Positions 8,148-10,003 of a stretch of 10,003 nt of DNA are shown piece by piece. The notes below the pieces were generated by a model. The model saw nothing but the letters and a program-made list of their open reading frames with translations. It was not told the origin of the DNA and ran no database searches. The translations under genes and the position numbers were made by a program. Numbering within the stretch: position 1 is the first letter of the stretch; the number at the start of each line of letters is the position of its first letter. The stretch comes from an uncultured Dyadobacter sp. (GTDB lineage Bacteria > Bacteroidota > Bacteroidia > Cytophagales > Spirosomataceae). The stretch is from positions 1 to 10,003 of the forward strand of contig CAMLNK010000072.1 in the NCBI GenBank assembly GCA_946481035.1, read 5' to 3'.

Positions 8148-8663
8148 ATGTTCAGCTTACTCAGATCGATCGGCCTCACATTTCTGCACATGTTCAGGAA
8201 GCGCGAGACTATCCAGTACCCGGAAGAAAAAGTAGTGCTGCACCCGCGCTGGCGGGGGCGCATTGTGCTTACGCGTGACCCCGACGGGGGCGAGCGCTGC
8301 GTAGGTTGTTACCTGTGCGCGGCCGCTTGTCCGGTAGACTGCATTTCCCTGCAAGCCACCGAGGACGAAAATGGAAGAAGGTATCCTGCCTTTTTCAGAA
8401 TCAATTTTTCGCGATGTATTTTCTGCGGGTATTGCGAGGAGGCATGTCCGACCTACGCGATTCAGCTCACCCCCGATTTTGAAATGGGTGAATATAACCG
8501 GCAGAACCTGGTATATGAAAAGGAGGACCTTCTCATCGACAGTCAGGGAAAATACCCGGGTTATAACTATTACAAAGTGGCTGGCCTGGCAGCAGGTGTG
8601 AAGGGAAAAGGAGAAGGGGTAAACGAGGAGCCGCCGGTGGATATACGCAGTTTAATACCGTAA
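8148..8663 (+). CDS. nuoI: NADH-quinone oxidoreductase subunit I (NuoI), 2x[4Fe-4S] N6a/N6b
   Basis: NuoI (TYKY homologue, 171 aa) is a ferredoxin-like subunit that relays electrons from NuoG to N2 in NuoB. Two complete C-x2-C-x2-C-x3-C-P motifs are present: C51, C54, C57, C61 ([12 protein letters not shown]) and C90, C93, C96, C100 ([12 protein letters not shown]). The amphipathic N-terminus (residues 1-20) lies against the membrane, followed by YPEE and [12 protein letters not shown]. The C-terminal half ([27 protein letters not shown]) is characteristic of the E. coli-type NuoI (180 aa) and very similar to it from memory; the E. coli protein is slightly longer at the N-terminus. The gene starts 18 nt after nuoH without a Shine-Dalgarno and ends 3 nt before nuoJ. 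An ATG at 8141 is out of frame. Confidence 0.97.
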   Translation: MFSLLRSIGLTFLHMFRKRETIQYPEEKVVLHPRWRGRIVLTRDPDGGERCVGCYLCAAACPVDCISLQATEDENGRRYPAFFRINFSRCIFCGYCEEACPTYAIQLTPDFEMGEYNRQNLVYEKEDLLIDSQGKYPGYNYYKVAGLAAGVKGKGEGVNEEPPVDIRSLIP

Positions 8664-8666
8664 ACC

Positions 8667-9227
8667 ATGGAAATCGCCTTTTATATTGCCGGTACGGTCG
8701 CTTTGATTGCCACGCTCATGGTGATCACGCGTCACAATCCCGTCCACGCGCTGCTGTACCTGAATGTATCGCTGCTGGCGCATGCCATGCTTTTTTACCT
8801 GCTCGGCGCGTCGTTTGCGGCGCTACTGGAAATTATCATTTACGCAGGAGCGATTATGGTACTTTTCATTTTTGTGGTAATGCTTTTGAATCTTGGGAAA
8901 GAAACCGCCGAACAGGAGCGAAAATGGCTGAAAGTGAAAGTGTGGGCCGGACCTACGTTGCTTTCCGCGGTGTTGTTTGCCGAGTTTCTGGTGTTGGTCC
9001 TTTCATCGGAACAAGGTACATACAGCCCGGCAGTGGTAAGCCCGCGTGAAGTGGCTGTCTCATTGTTCCGCGAGTATTTGATCGGTGTTGAGCTGGCGGC
9101 AATGCTGCTCATGGCTGCGGTGGTAGGCGCTGCGCACATCGGCCGTCACAAAAAGCTGGTGCTGCACCGGTTTTTGAAGGAAGAAAAAGAGAGCGAAGAA
9201 GAGAAACACGAAGAGGTAATGCTATGA
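8667..9227 (+). CDS. nuoJ: NADH-quinone oxidoreductase subunit J (NuoJ)
   Basis: NuoJ (ND6 homologue, 186 aa) is a membrane subunit with about five transmembrane helices. In structures of the family its third helix carries a pi-bulge and is thought to couple quinone reduction to proton transfer. Family sequence is plain: RHNPVHALLYL (22-32) after helix 1, then LLEIIIYAGAIMVLFIFVVM in helix 3, with the conserved Glu of LLEIIIYAG, followed by LLNLG. A further helix pair ends near VELAAMLLMAAVVGAAHIGRH. The C-terminal tail is highly charged (KEEKESEEEKHEE). Length matches E. coli NuoJ (184 aa). The gene follows nuoI by 3 nt, and its stop overlaps the nuoK start as ATGA. The purine-rich coding tail also provides GAGG at 9213-9216, 7 nt before nuoK. 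Confidence 0.96.
   Translation: MEIAFYIAGTVALIATLMVITRHNPVHALLYLNVSLLAHAMLFYLLGASFAALLEIIIYAGAIMVLFIFVVMLLNLGKETAEQERKWLKVKVWAGPTLLSAVLFAEFLVLVLSSEQGTYSPAVVSPREVAVSLFREYLIGVELAAMLLMAAVVGAAHIGRHKKLVLHRFLKEEKESEEEKHEEVML
9224..9227 (+). promoter_or_regulatory. ATGA stop-start overlap, nuoJ/nuoK
   Basis: The nuoK ATG (9224-9226) shares bases with the nuoJ TGA (9225-9227). Such 4-nt overlaps usually go with termination-reinitiation by the same ribosome. GAGG at 9213-9216 lies 7 nt ahead of the ATG. Coupling is inferred from layout only. Confidence 0.6.
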
Positions 9228-9535
9228 AATCATCTGTCTCCGTCGAAGTCGTGGTACTACTGGCAGGTCTTCTGTTTGCATTGGGGATCGTCGGGGTAAT
9301 CATCCGCAAGAACATCATTTTCATGCTTTTGTCGGTCGAAATCATGCTCAATGCATCCGGTCTCGCATTTGTAGCCGCGGGCTCGCGTTGGGGGCAGCCC
9401 GACGGGCAAGTGATGTTCGTTTTCATTCTGGCGATGGCTGCCGCGGAGGTTTCCATCGGTCTGGCGCTGATCCTGCAAATCTATCACCAGCACAAATCGC
9501 TGGATATAGATAATTTGAAAGAGATGAATGGGTGA
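9224..9535 (+). CDS. nuoK: NADH-quinone oxidoreductase subunit K (NuoK)
   Basis: NuoK (ND4L homologue, 103 aa) is a three-helix membrane subunit forming part of the proton path between NuoH/NuoJ and the antiporter-like subunits. Its two functional membrane glutamates are present: E39 in LLSVEIMLNA (helix 2) and E75 in MAAAEVSIGLAL (helix 3). They correspond to E. coli E36 and E72, shifted by three residues. Length agrees with E. coli NuoK (100 aa). The start ATG overlaps the nuoJ stop by 4 nt and has GAGG 7 nt upstream, one of the few Shine-Dalgarno-like arrangements in this operon. It may be a by-product of the charged NuoJ tail. Confidence 0.97.
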   Translation: MKSSVSVEVVVLLAGLLFALGIVGVIIRKNIIFMLLSVEIMLNASGLAFVAAGSRWGQPDGQVMFVFILAMAAAEVSIGLALILQIYHQHKSLDIDNLKEMNG

Positions 9536-9557
9536 TTAACCCGCTAACTGAAAGCAC

Positions 9558-10003
9558 ATGGACAAGTATCTATGGCTCATACCCGCCTTGCCGCTCGGCG
9601 GATTCCTGATCCTCGCATTTGCAGGAAAAGTCATTTCCAGGACATGGGTGGCCGCCATAGGGGCGGGCAGCATTTGTCTTTCCGCGCTGGCCACCTTCGC
9701 CGTAGGGGGCGCATTTTTGTCGGGTATGCCCGAAAACGCTGTATACACACAGACTTTGTGGACGTGGTTCGAGGTAGCAGATTTTAATGCAAAGATTACC
9801 CTCTCTCTCGATGTCCTTTCATTGGTTTTTGTATTTGTAATCACATTCATCGGCGCTCTGATCCATATCTATTCCACCGCTTTTATGGAGGTCGACAGGG
9901 ACTATGCACGTTTTTTCGCCAGCATGAACCTGTTTGTGTTCTCCATGCTGGTGCTGGTGCTGGCCGACAATCTTTTGCTGATGTACCTCGGTTGGGAAGG
10001 TGT
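9558..10003 (+). CDS. nuoL: NADH-quinone oxidoreductase subunit L (NuoL), 3' end cut by window edge
   Basis: The first 148 residues of NuoL (ND5 homologue; E. coli form 613 aa) run off the right edge without a stop. NuoL is the distal antiporter-like proton pump of the membrane arm (Mrp-type family). The start MDKYLWLIPALPLGGF is the typical NuoL N-terminal helix. Further on are SLDVLSLVFVFVITFIGALIH, read here in part as helix 3, then a loop with FMEVDRDYARFFASMNLF, and LADNLLLMYLGWEGV at the edge. The Glu in GWEG (E147) corresponds to the functional E. coli NuoL E144. The gene follows nuoK by 22 nt, the widest gap in the window, and no Shine-Dalgarno precedes the ATG. The missing part should hold the remaining antiporter helices and the long lateral helix. 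Confidence 0.95.
   Translation, partial: MDKYLWLIPALPLGGFLILAFAGKVISRTWVAAIGAGSICLSALATFAVGGAFLSGMPENAVYTQTLWTWFEVADFNAKITLSLDVLSLVFVFVITFIGALIHIYSTAFMEVDRDYARFFASMNLFVFSMLVLVLADNLLLMYLGWEG

Overview
The window is almost entirely one operon on the + strand. It encodes respiratory complex I, the proton-pumping NADH:quinone oxidoreductase (Nuo). Ten subunit reading frames are complete or nearly so, plus the start of an eleventh, in the order nuoA (3' part), nuoB, nuoCD (fused), nuoE, nuoF, nuoG, nuoH, nuoI, nuoJ, nuoK and nuoL (5' part). The operon enters at the left edge inside nuoA and leaves at the right edge inside nuoL. Its promoter, the nuoA start, the rest of nuoL and the expected nuoM and nuoN therefore lie outside. 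Spaces between genes run from overlap to 22 nt, so nothing inside the window looks like an internal promoter or terminator, and no gene-free stretch reaches 300 bases.

Layout by module. The Q-module/N2 part comes first: NuoB and fused NuoCD, with the membrane subunit NuoA in front. The NADH-dehydrogenase module follows: NuoE (N1a), NuoF (FMN, N3) and NuoG (N1b, N5, N4, N7). Next come the membrane-anchor subunit NuoH and the connecting ferredoxin-like NuoI (N6a, N6b). The proton-pumping arm then begins with NuoJ, NuoK and NuoL. Every iron-sulfur ligand I looked for is present, so the encoded electron path NADH -> FMN -> N3 -> N1b/N4/N5 -> N6a/N6b -> N2 -> quinone is intact. NuoCD also retains the His and Tyr that hold the quinone headgroup.

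The complex is of the Escherichia coli type. NuoC and NuoD are one polypeptide, NuoG is long (896 aa) with the four N7 cysteines, and gene order matches E. coli. From memory, the proteins resemble the E. coli subunits closely, for example in NuoI, NuoE and NuoG, where cluster cysteines fall at the same residue numbers in NuoG.

Organism: most start codons (nuoCD at its ATG, nuoE, nuoF, nuoG, nuoI, nuoJ, nuoL) lack a Shine-Dalgarno sequence. That is typical of Bacteroidota and unlike enterobacteria. With a moderate GC content, judged by eye to be slightly above half, a Bacteroidota member such as a Cytophagales genus (Dyadobacter or Spirosoma relatives) is my best guess, at moderate confidence only. 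If so, the quinone acceptor is probably menaquinone. An E. coli-type operon in such a host would suggest lateral transfer, possibly beside a separate ancestral nuo cluster elsewhere.

I see no mobile elements, RNA genes, CRISPR arrays or unknown accessory genes here. The window is a well-conserved housekeeping operon, and the findings listed are modest.
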